From: Bacteroidales bacterium
Lineage (GTDB): Bacteria; Bacteroidota; Bacteroidia; Bacteroidales; Tenuifilaceae
DNA length: 64,000 bases
Reading direction: 5' to 3'
Assembly (NCBI GenBank): GCA_003818205.1
Contig: RPRQ01000013.1
Location: 20,709-84,708 of the forward strand
How positions within the stretch are numbered: the stretch's first letter is position 1; each line of letters opens with the position of its first letter. Under the pieces are notes generated by a model, which was not told the DNA's origin, made no database searches, and saw only the letters and a list, made by a program, of their open reading frames with translations. The translations under genes and the position numbers were made by a program. Shown here piece after piece: positions 8,628 to 16,673 of the stretch.

Positions 8628-11600
8628 CTAGTACGGATTGAGGATTTGTTTACTCTTATAAAAGTAGAAAAATAAATTAATTCCATTATTAGTGATGACA
8701 GAAATTTGATGATTTTCAATTTCTTCCAATTTGATAGGAACTCCGGGTATAACAGTCCCTGTAATGAGCTCAAAATTTAGTGCTGATAAGCATAGTAAAT
8801 ACCCATCGGCATATCCAAGCCAAAGATGGTTGTCGTTTTCCGAAAAAAGCAGCGATGTAATTGTTGTTGGTCTAAATGTATTCTCGAATACGACGATGCC
8901 ATCCTTCACCATTCTAAGCATTCCATTCAAATTCCCCGATGCAACTAAATTCAATGCGCTTGAATATACAATTGATGTTATTCGAAGAGCATCAACCTGA
9001 ATAGCCCAACTACCATTGCTTCCGATATAGCTAACCGATCCGTTTCCACTGCCCGCAACGAATGCTATTGGTTGCTCACAAAAATGTATGGAGTTAATAT
9101 AGTTGACAAAGTGATCGTGTGGAAAAGAAAAGTTCACCCGGTTCAACGAGCGGGGTTGCTGTAAAACAAATAGCTCGCTACTATTCGTTCCAACTAGAAT
9201 TGCTGATGATGAATTTGACTTACTTGCTGAGGTAAATGAGTGTTCGAAGCAATTAATATCAACAACTTCATTACCCTCCCAATTCACAATTTTTCCATCG
9301 GAGTGAAATGATATAAAACGATTTCCACCAATACTTACAATATCTCTTATGGTATTATTATGATCGTTGTTATTGCTGAATTTTATATCTCCTTCGGAAG
9401 AAATAAAACATAATCTCTCGCCTTCTCTTCTTTCCGATGCTTGATAAACACCAGTGAAAGCAACTAAACCTTGCATTGAGAGGGCTGCCTTATTAATTGA
9501 AAAAGAGGACTCGTAGTAGAACTTTGTAAGTTTTTCTTTCAAGCAGAACTCAAAAAAAGCACCATTTATAGAGGGAATTACTATTCGAAATGATTGCTTA
9601 CAGAAAACGAAATCGTTTGATGCTAAACTCCTGAAATCGTTAATGAGAATTGGATTACTCATTTGGTTCTCATCGGGTTTAAAAATAAAGAAGTTCCCGC
9701 CGTAGTCTGCAAGAATAAAATCATTATTTAATAACGAGCTGATTGTGCAAATATTAAATTCGGTTTGAAGCAAATCGAGCTGACCTGTGCTTAAATTGAA
9801 AGCAACAATGCAATTCGATTTATCCGTGGCAATAATGAAATTCCCTTTTATAGTAATCTTTTTAATATCAAGATCAATATCAGCATTGTCAAAAAGACTC
9901 CTTTCTGATATCGAATATGCAAAAATCTGCACTCCAAATCCATTGGGTTTTAGAATAGCCAATAAGCTGGTCTCTGGATCATATGAAAAATGGTTAGAGT
10001 CTAGTTCAGGAAAACCCTCTAATGTTATATCATCATGCCATTTTGTGAGTCGTGAGTAGATATCTACGATGAAAATTGTGTTGTTCTGTATATAGAAGAA
10101 CGAGTCATTATCGATAAATGCAGCGATGGGAATTTTATCCCATTTTGTAAGGGGTGATTTAATAGTAGTGTTTTCGCCCGAGGAGCAATCCCACAGAAGT
10201 AATGTCCCATCAACCGATGCCGATAAACCATACAATCCGTTTGGACTAAAGGACGTTGATGTTATGCGTGAACGATGATAGTAACCGAAAACAATTGGTG
10301 TTTTTTTCTCTCTCTCCCAAAGAGCAACCGATCCATCGTTTGATCCTGTAAGTATATGAACACCAACAGGCGCAACGCTTATTGATGTTATGTGCGTACG
10401 ATGACCAGTATAACCAATATTAGGAAGGTTTTTCTTTACAACGCAAACACCATCTCGTAGCTGATCAGGGTTGGGCACAAGTATCTTCCTAACTGTCGGA
10501 TCATCAATTTCAAAGGAGTAGTTATATATCTCATTGGGAATCAAATGGGGAAAACGAGAAAGTAGGTAGCTTCGAGACCTAAATAAGTCGATAATTGCTT
10601 TTGCAATTGGCATATCGAACGATACATACAAAAGATGCATGAAGTCATAAAAACCCCTGTACACCTTGTTATCGTTATCAAATTTACACTTACATGAACT
10701 TATCAGAAAGGATGGGTTACAAAAATAGGGTTTAACAGCCTCCTGCTTCCCCGATTTTATGGCATGGTAATGAAACCCTCTCGCCTCCCTCGATTTCTCT
10801 TCGATCCAATTCCCATTCTGGCTACCCTTTTTTAGAAAGAAATTCATAATGCTGCTATGCGCATCCATTTCGCTTACCTTGCCTTGAGCAAGGCTTTTTC
10901 CAAAAACTGAATCCGATGAAGCCCCTTGAAGGTATCTATTTTTTGCTGCTTTTGATATTGCCTGATGCGCTATTCGAATATATGGTCCATTAAAGATTAG
11001 AAGCTCCTGCGATTGTTTTATGAGAAGAGGCAAAGTGTTCCTTTCGTTCTCAAATCGAAGCATCTCATTAAGCTCTGATTCGGTAAACCCAATTTCCGAA
11101 AGTTCAATACACACAAAGAACCAGAGCACAAGTTCCTGCCCATACTCACTCTCTAACCTTTCTAGCAGGGTGTTGAACAATAGGGGGAGATCGGTTGGGA
11201 GTTCTGCTATTTTACTCTCAATCTGCTCAAACGAACCGAACAGACGAAGCTCTTCGAGCAACGTTTTTAGGTATAAAGGATTACCTGTTCCCTCCTTTTC
11301 AAGTATAGCTTGTTTTTGCCCATCGCTTAGGGTTTTTGAGTAAATGCTAGGGAATAGATCGAGCAGTTCGATTTTTTCCTGCCTACTAAAGGGATGTATA
11401 AATAAATTCTTAACCTCTTTCTTTAACAGCACCGAAGGAATTTCGTTAGGCGTGCAGCTAATTATAAAACGCAATTGACCCTTTGGTCTCTCATCAATCC
11501 AAGCAACTGCCTCCGATGGGTTTTCCATTTGGTTTACTCCATCAATAAAAATAATAATGCTTCTGGATATTCTCTCAATCAGGTCGTAGAATTGTTTTAC

Positions 11601-12734
11601 AAGCTCCATAAAAGAGCTTGCGAGTTCGGTTTTTATATCAAGGTTTAGCGAGAGCTGTTTGACAAACTTCTGAAGCATTCCAACAGTGGTATCGGAATTT
11701 GAGCCAATACCACAGAAATAATTAAGTACAATAGGGTTAAATTCTTTATCGTTTCTTAGTAAAAGGCTTGCTTTCGAAAGAATTGCCGATTTACCTGAAC
11801 CCGATTCGCTTGTTACCAGCAGTATTTCAGATGTTTGGTTTTTTGAAAAATCAGTGATGGATTTCAGGTATTCGTATCGTCCTGCAAAAACCCTTGATTT
11901 ATTATCAGTTAGGAATTCGATTTGGTCAAAACCTAAATTGTCATCAGCGGATATTGATTCATAGTATTGTATTCTATCCCTGTAGCTAGTACTTATTGCT
12001 TTCTTAATATCCACAACCACCTGCTCGCCGAATGGTTTTAAACTATCAGGTTCAAAGCGCCCTTTAAGCTTCTTTTCTTCAGGATTTTCTAGATTAGGGT
12101 TAAAAAAAGGAGAGTAACCATGAAGATGGTCTCTATTACCATCTTTGTTGATTAATTCCCGTATTTGAGATTTTAAGGTTTTTAACTTTTCAATACCGTC
12201 CGCAGTCTGCTCCAAAAACGTATTGAAGTGTTCCTTAATATCCTCGTCGGAAAATCCAGCTAATAGCTCTTTTGTGGGGTAGCTATTGTCATCCCTAAAG
12301 TAAAAAAACGAATTCATTTGATGATGACTTCTCTCATTCAGACCATATGGCTGAATTACAGCATGTTCAATCTCCATATGGGTTATGGAAATATTCTTCC
12401 TGCTTTTTACCTTCGGATAATCTTCGATGCTTTCTGGTAATTCATTTTCTCTGGGTATCCAACCATATCTACCTCCAAGCAAACAGATAAAGAAAGGTCT
12501 TGCACCATCAATTTCCTGAAGACAAAGTTCTATTACTTTGCCACTTTCGGCCTGCTCCTTGGTTATACCCCAGCGAAGATCGATATCGACCAGATTTATG
12601 CGGTACTGCAAACACCATTGACGTAACTCTGGGAAAACATTCTTTACCAGAAAATCTCTCTCTGCATGAAAATCCCTAAATGTTGAGGAGATAAAAACTC
12701 TTATATTAATAAACTCACTATGCTGCGATTGCAT
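8628..12734 (-). CDS. STAND NTPase: DUF4062-like domain, P-loop NTPase, WD40 propeller
   Basis: This 1368-residue cytoplasmic protein has the build of a signal-transducing ATPase with numerous domains. Residues 9-95 form a DUF4062/TEP1-NPHP3-type domain (VFISSTFRDFHAERDFL, DLRWGITKEQA, FFICLLGGRYGW), thought to be related to TIR/SIR2-like Rossmann folds. The P-loop is ESGSGKS at 310-316 and Walker B is SIIIFIDGV at about 392-400 with Asp398, followed by a sensor-like ISCTPNE. A helical region spans about 450-760. From about 775 there are WD40 repeats, two clear ones (GHRTHITSISVAP...LWE and RSRITSTSFSPNG...LLLWD) and then degenerate blades to the C terminus. The family typically senses through the repeats and oligomerises on ATP binding. 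It follows the RyR-phosphatase gene by 17 bases. Confidence 0.88.
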   Translation of the reverse strand: MQSQHSEFINIRVFISSTFRDFHAERDFLVKNVFPELRQWCLQYRINLVDIDLRWGITKEQAESGKVIELCLQEIDGARPFFICLLGGRYGWIPRENELPESIEDYPKVKSRKNISITHMEIEHAVIQPYGLNERSHHQMNSFFYFRDDNSYPTKELLAGFSDEDIKEHFNTFLEQTADGIEKLKTLKSQIRELINKDGNRDHLHGYSPFFNPNLENPEEKKLKGRFEPDSLKPFGEQVVVDIKKAISTSYRDRIQYYESISADDNLGFDQIEFLTDNKSRVFAGRYEYLKSITDFSKNQTSEILLVTSESGSGKSAILSKASLLLRNDKEFNPIVLNYFCGIGSNSDTTVGMLQKFVKQLSLNLDIKTELASSFMELVKQFYDLIERISRSIIIFIDGVNQMENPSEAVAWIDERPKGQLRFIISCTPNEIPSVLLKKEVKNLFIHPFSRQEKIELLDLFPSIYSKTLSDGQKQAILEKEGTGNPLYLKTLLEELRLFGSFEQIESKIAELPTDLPLLFNTLLERLESEYGQELVLWFFVCIELSEIGFTESELNEMLRFENERNTLPLLIKQSQELLIFNGPYIRIAHQAISKAAKNRYLQGASSDSVFGKSLAQGKVSEMDAHSSIMNFFLKKGSQNGNWIEEKSREARGFHYHAIKSGKQEAVKPYFCNPSFLISSCKCKFDNDNKVYRGFYDFMHLLYVSFDMPIAKAIIDLFRSRSYLLSRFPHLIPNEIYNYSFEIDDPTVRKILVPNPDQLRDGVCVVKKNLPNIGYTGHRTHITSISVAPVGVHILTGSNDGSVALWEREKKTPIVFGYYHRSRITSTSFSPNGLYGLSASVDGTLLLWDCSSGENTTIKSPLTKWDKIPIAAFIDNDSFFYIQNNTIFIVDIYSRLTKWHDDITLEGFPELDSNHFSYDPETSLLAILKPNGFGVQIFAYSISERSLFDNADIDLDIKKITIKGNFIIATDKSNCIVAFNLSTGQLDLLQTEFNICTISSLLNNDFILADYGGNFFIFKPDENQMSNPILINDFRSLASNDFVFCKQSFRIVIPSINGAFFEFCLKEKLTKFYYESSFSINKAALSMQGLVAFTGVYQASERREGERLCFISSEGDIKFSNNNDHNNTIRDIVSIGGNRFISFHSDGKIVNWEGNEVVDINCFEHSFTSASKSNSSSAILVGTNSSELFVLQQPRSLNRVNFSFPHDHFVNYINSIHFCEQPIAFVAGSGNGSVSYIGSNGSWAIQVDALRITSIVYSSALNLVASGNLNGMLRMVKDGIVVFENTFRPTTITSLLFSENDNHLWLGYADGYLLCLSALNFELITGTVIPGVPIKLEEIENHQISVITNNGINLFFYFYKSKQILNPY

Positions 12735-12751
12735 TATGTTGCTTTGCTATA

Positions 12752-14671
12752 TTAAATTTTAACCCCAATTACAATGATATCATCGGTTTGCTCCTGATTG
12801 GCTTGCTGTCGCCACTGCTCTATGGCTTGGTTTAGCGACTCCTTTTGCATGGTCATGCTTTGATCCTGTATTTTGGAAAGCAACTCCTTAAACCGTTTGG
12901 TTTTGAATCGCTCTCCCGTTAAATCTGGTCCTCCAAACTGGTCAGCAAATCCATCAGAGAAGGTGTAAATCGTATCACTATGGTTTAGTTGAATACTCTG
13001 CGTTTGGATTGATTGAGCAATCACCTCAAAGCTTTCTCTGTACTTAGCGGCGACCAATTCGTTAAGCTGACCATTTGAATAGTAGTATAGCGGTCTGTTC
13101 AACCCAGCATAATCAAGTACTCCTGTGTTTGTGTTCAGTTTACAAACCGCCAGTTCCATTCCGCTTTTGTTCTCAATATTTCCTTCGCTTCGCCTCATCA
13201 AATGTTCAACCCGAGGCATAACGTTGGTTATAATGGCTGCGGGTTCGATGATTTTCTTATCATTAACCGCCTGATCAATGTAATTGTAACAGATAGCAGT
13301 TAACATTGCTCCTTGAATCCCGTGACCAGTGCAATCTGCCGTGATGTAAACAATTGCATCATCTTTTCTAGAAACGAAATAAAAATCTCCGCTGACAATA
13401 TCCTTGGGTTTAAAAAGTAGAAAGCTATCGGGTAGGCATTCTCTGAAGTATAACGTAGAGGGAAGGTATGTCCGCTGTATCGTTCCTGCGCTAGTGAACC
13501 CTGCGCCAACATCTTTGGAGTCCTGAATTAGTTGCTGAAACGAATCTACTAGATTTTGTGGTAGCTCTAACCCATTGCTTTTGGCTAAATCCTTAATATT
13601 ATTGAACAACTTTTCGGCATTATGCTTAACGTGGTGGATTTTCGCGTTTGCCCGTTGTGGGTACTTGATCGAGGCAGCCAAATTGGGGCTTAACGCAACT
13701 GGCAAGTACCCAATATCCTGAAGTAACAATGGGATAAGACGAACAAGAACTCGATCCTTCTCCTTTTCAACCTCTGTAAGTTCATCGTAAGGGACAAGGC
13801 AATTATGCTTTTTCAGATTATCATTTCGAATCGGAGCGTAGCTATAACCATTTAACCTTTTCTCCCAACTCCATCGAATATGTTCAACCATGGCCATGGT
13901 TTCCACATCCGTTTCGCTTAAATAAAGTAGTGGTACTACCTCATCGCTTTTGCACTCCCGAATTTCATAGCCAATCGATAATAGTTTAGTTGGTATATGG
14001 TAAGCATTATCGATGTTTGATGATTTTATTGAATCGGGAAGTTGATCAAATTCAACGGTGAAGTATTGCTGACTTTTATCGGTAACAACGTAAAGATCGC
14101 TATATATTTTCTTCGATTCAGTATTCTGAAAATCCATCATCAGCTTCTTATACCTCGAATGGATTGCACGTGCTAGCTTCTCTGCAATTTTATCGTTGAT
14201 AAAGCTCTGCTCTGTCGATTTATAAATCTCAAACCCAAGCTGCTTGAAAAAAAATGGAATAGAGTTGAAAATCTCTCGACAGAGTTGAGTATAGGATATT
14301 ACCTCATCGTTTTCTTCAAATTCATCAATCTCAATATCATTGAAAAGATTGCCTAGAATGAATTTTACGGCAATCAGGACCTCTTCATCGGAGGTAATAC
14401 ATGTATGGCACTCCCCATCAATAGAACGTACACTAAGGTTTAGTAGCTTAAAGAGTTCGGGAGTTAATTGAACAATTTTTTGAATTTCTTTATCCCTAAA
14501 CTTGATTTTTAAGCCAAAGAAGGGTTCTTTAATAATCTCATTATGATGAAGTAACAGTAAATTGGTGAAGTTATCAATTGTATCTTTAAGATCGATGCCG
14601 ATGATTGCTCTTTCGTGCTGACTTATTAACGTATCCCACTCTTGAGCCGTATTAACAAACAGATTATTCAT
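12752..14671 (-). CDS. RyR domain-PPM (SpoIIE-type) serine/threonine phosphatase fusion
   Basis: This is a 639-residue soluble protein and the first gene of the operon. Residues 1-250 match nothing I know. Residues about 251-325 form a RyR domain: MVEHIRWSWEKRLNGYSY, then KKHNCLVPYDEL and EKEKDR, the conserved core shared with ryanodine receptors and bacterial RyR proteins, where it is thought to bind a ligand. Residues about 395-639 are a SpoIIE/PPM phosphatase with all expected metal-ligand motifs: KPKDIVSGDFYF, ADCTGHGIQGAM, YTFSDGFADQFGG and the terminal TDDIIVIGV. It should dephosphorylate a phosphoserine or phosphothreonine protein, but no kinase or anti-sigma partner is encoded nearby. 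The RyR-PPM fusion is unusual. Confidence 0.87.
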   Translation of the reverse strand: MNNLFVNTAQEWDTLISQHERAIIGIDLKDTIDNFTNLLLLHHNEIIKEPFFGLKIKFRDKEIQKIVQLTPELFKLLNLSVRSIDGECHTCITSDEEVLIAVKFILGNLFNDIEIDEFEENDEVISYTQLCREIFNSIPFFFKQLGFEIYKSTEQSFINDKIAEKLARAIHSRYKKLMMDFQNTESKKIYSDLYVVTDKSQQYFTVEFDQLPDSIKSSNIDNAYHIPTKLLSIGYEIRECKSDEVVPLLYLSETDVETMAMVEHIRWSWEKRLNGYSYAPIRNDNLKKHNCLVPYDELTEVEKEKDRVLVRLIPLLLQDIGYLPVALSPNLAASIKYPQRANAKIHHVKHNAEKLFNNIKDLAKSNGLELPQNLVDSFQQLIQDSKDVGAGFTSAGTIQRTYLPSTLYFRECLPDSFLLFKPKDIVSGDFYFVSRKDDAIVYITADCTGHGIQGAMLTAICYNYIDQAVNDKKIIEPAAIITNVMPRVEHLMRRSEGNIENKSGMELAVCKLNTNTGVLDYAGLNRPLYYYSNGQLNELVAAKYRESFEVIAQSIQTQSIQLNHSDTIYTFSDGFADQFGGPDLTGERFKTKRFKELLSKIQDQSMTMQKESLNQAIEQWRQQANQEQTDDIIVIGVKI

Positions 14672-14692
14672 TTGAAATCCTTAAAGTATTAC

Positions 14693-14707
14693 GGGTGAAA
14701 TTCACCC
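14693..14707. promoter_or_regulatory. Palindrome upstream of the six-gene operon
   Basis: GGGTGAAATTCACCC is a perfect 7-base inverted repeat around one central base, 21 bases before the first ATG of the operon and just downstream of a candidate -7 box. No T-run follows it on either strand, so an operator or 5'UTR element is more likely than a terminator. Confidence 0.4.
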
Positions 14708-14724
14708 ATAAGCTAAATTGATTC

Positions 14725-14732
14725 CAAACTTA
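14725..14732 (-). promoter_or_regulatory. Candidate -7 box for the RyR/STAND operon
   Basis: On the minus strand TAAGTTTG matches TAnnTTTG. Transcription would start near 14718, placing the GGGTGAA palindrome in the early leader. No good -33 element is seen, and read-through from glsB is also possible. Confidence 0.35.
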
Positions 14733-14752
14733 ACAATTTTATTTTAAGTTTT

Positions 14753-15709
14753 TTATTGACGAGATTCTCTATTCTGATATTTTTCCTTGATACGCTTAAA
14801 GAAACTTGTGATATGCCTTTCGACCTTATGCTCGTATATATCAGAGATGGTAATCATAATCCCTGTTTCCTCAACATCACCAAAGAAAGGGTTTAAAACT
14901 GTTCCAAAGACCTTCATCGAGGGGCTAAGGTTCATGTAAGAATTAATAAGTGGGGGAATTTTCTCACCCAAATCACGTATCTCATGTGATAATATTTTAT
15001 AATCCTCTTTATACGTTTCGCCGTTGAATATCTTGCTTAACTTCACCCTGTCCATCTCAACCACCATAGGATAAATAGGGGTAACTAAGTCTTCGGTATC
15101 ATTAAAATATTTCTCGAAGAAGTAAAGCAACATATTACGCGCATCGGCATTGTAGGTGTGGTACATTGTAACCTTACCGAAAAAATATTTAATATTTGGA
15201 TTCCTTACGATAAGGGCTCCTAAACCATCCCAAAGGTTATCGAGTGCGTAGATACCTTTGCCAAGCTTAAAGATTGATTGATATTTTGGTTGAACGAATG
15301 AGCGCCCCAATTCTATCATGTGCGGCATGTACTCAACCTGAAACTTTTCGGAAAAGTTAAATAGATGTTTAGTGGATAGATTTATTACCTCCCCTTTTGT
15401 AGGATCAACGCTATGATAACGATATCCTCCAATAATCTCTTTATCCTTGGGATCCCAAACGATAAGCTGCTTATAACAATTCGTGCACGTGTCGTACTCA
15501 TCAATGTCAACGCTTAAACCTGTGCCACCGCCCGCTGATCGAAAGGTTAGCTCTCGGAGCCGACCGACCTCGCGCATTAAGTTTGGAGAATCGGCTGCGG
15601 TGAATATGTAAAGTTCGTTTCCTGCGTTATTTGTATCACGTACAAACCTTTCGGGGGTTAACTCCTTTTCGAGAAGTTTTTTATCTACGTGTTCGATGAT
15701 CTGTTCCAT
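14753..15709 (-). CDS. glsB: Glycine N-acyltransferase of glycine-lipid synthesis (GlsB-like)
   Basis: This protein probably attaches a 3-hydroxy fatty acid to the amino group of glycine, the first step of glycine (flavolipin/cytolipin-type) lipid synthesis in Bacteroidota. It belongs to the hemolysin/OlsB-like GNAT acyltransferases. The AAGGGTGLSVDIDEYD-type segment (residues about 55-70), QLIVWDPKDKEIIGGYRYH and ELGRSFVQPKYQ are hallmarks of that fold. The ATG at 15709 was chosen because the frame two codons further upstream begins with TTG. It lies 57 bases after an acyltransferase gene of PlsC type, the same pairing as the Bacteroides glsA/glsB genes. The enzyme should act at the inner membrane. 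Substrate assignment rests on the pairing. Confidence 0.78.
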   Translation of the reverse strand: MEQIIEHVDKKLLEKELTPERFVRDTNNAGNELYIFTAADSPNLMREVGRLRELTFRSAGGGTGLSVDIDEYDTCTNCYKQLIVWDPKDKEIIGGYRYHSVDPTKGEVINLSTKHLFNFSEKFQVEYMPHMIELGRSFVQPKYQSIFKLGKGIYALDNLWDGLGALIVRNPNIKYFFGKVTMYHTYNADARNMLLYFFEKYFNDTEDLVTPIYPMVVEMDRVKLSKIFNGETYKEDYKILSHEIRDLGEKIPPLINSYMNLSPSMKVFGTVLNPFFGDVEETGIMITISDIYEHKVERHITSFFKRIKEKYQNRESRQ

Positions 15710-15766
15710 GAACAAAAATTTTCTAAAAGTAATACTAATTCAGCCTTGTTGTTCTTCAAAATTCAC

Positions 15767-16591
15767 TTATTGGCGTGATACCATTTGGTAAACCCGTTTT
15801 TTAACCCACATAGCCCACTCTTGAGGTGACTTGGAGCTATCAAACGTTGAAAATGGAATTGGCGCCCCTATTCTAACAGTTATGCTTTTCCCTTTCTGTT
15901 TAAACATTTCATCCACAAGATAAAGCATTTCAATATTGGCTTTAATGCCTAAGAATCCTCTAATCCTGGCAAGGTTATAAAAAAAGTTTGAGTTCTTACC
16001 GCTAAAGTATATTGGTACAATATCGCGCTGATGCTTAACCGCTTTAGAGATAAAACTTTTCTTCCACTCCAAATCCTCAATTTTACCCTTCTGTTTACGT
16101 GAGCATAGACCTGCAGGGAAATAGAGCATTTGACCATTTGAGGAATATGCCTCCTCAAGAATACGAGCATTTTGCGATAATTGCGCCCCATGCTTATTCA
16201 CAGGGATAAACACGCTGTGCAACGGTTTTATATGCATTAGTAAATCGTTGACTGGGAACTTAGTATCAGGGAATCGTTGGCCGAGTAGGTGTATAAGTAT
16301 CATTCCGTCCAACCCGCCAAGCGGGTGGTTCGAGGCGAAAAGGAAACGACCATTGGAGTTGACATTCTCTAAGCCTTCAACCTGATAGGTTACATTCATA
16401 AACCGAAGTACCTCATGGATAAACTCTACCCCTTGCTTATGCCCATATAGGGCTAAAATCGTGTTTAGCTCGTCCTGATGTATTATGCGTTTAATGTAAC
16501 GGATAACAAAATGGGGTACTACTTTTAGTAAACGTGGGCTTTTAGCACCAATCACCTTATCAATATCAATGAATTTTTCGTTCTTTTCCAA
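15767..16591 (-). CDS. glsA: PlsC-type O-acyltransferase of glycine-lipid synthesis (GlsA-like)
   Basis: This is a 1-acyl-glycerol-3-phosphate-acyltransferase-type enzyme of 274 residues. Catalytic block I is ASNHPLGGLDGM (HPLGGLD replaces HxxxxD with the same spacing), and later FIPVNKHG and YFPAGLCSRK correspond to blocks II and III. Adjacent to glsB, it would add the second acyl chain to N-acyl-glycine, giving the mature glycine lipid. The frame opens with TTG at 16591; no in-frame ATG lies between an upstream stop at 16610-16612 and residue 67, so TTG initiation is the best reading. A TATCTTTG -7 box sits at the expected distance upstream. A general lysophospholipid acyltransferase is the alternative. 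Confidence 0.78.
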   Translation of the reverse strand: MEKNEKFIDIDKVIGAKSPRLLKVVPHFVIRYIKRIIHQDELNTILALYGHKQGVEFIHEVLRFMNVTYQVEGLENVNSNGRFLFASNHPLGGLDGMILIHLLGQRFPDTKFPVNDLLMHIKPLHSVFIPVNKHGAQLSQNARILEEAYSSNGQMLYFPAGLCSRKQKGKIEDLEWKKSFISKAVKHQRDIVPIYFSGKNSNFFYNLARIRGFLGIKANIEMLYLVDEMFKQKGKSITVRIGAPIPFSTFDSSKSPQEWAMWVKKRVYQMVSRQ

Positions 16592-16617
16592 AGTAAATGC
16601 AATTTGATTCTAATCGA

Positions 16618-16625
16618 CAAAGATA
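16618..16625 (-). promoter_or_regulatory. -7 box upstream of glsA
   Basis: On the minus strand TATCTTTG matches TAnnTTTG and lies 27 bases before the TTG start of glsA, giving a leader of about 20 bases. This supports the TTG start. No convincing -33 element was found. Confidence 0.45.
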
Positions 16626-16673
16626 TGAATGAAATATTAGAGCTTATTGTCGCTTATGCAAATATGTTTTCAA

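Noticed and set aside
7760..8773. Longer 337-residue version of the 288-residue gene
   Set aside because: The extra 49 codons overlap the STAND gene 3' end in another frame; the ATG at 8626 one base after that stop is a normal coupled start.
9787..11343. Plus-strand open frames of 90-107 codons opposite the STAND gene
   Set aside because: They are antisense shadows with Ser-rich low-complexity translations, no family similarity and no upstream signals; the minus-strand gene has clear domains.
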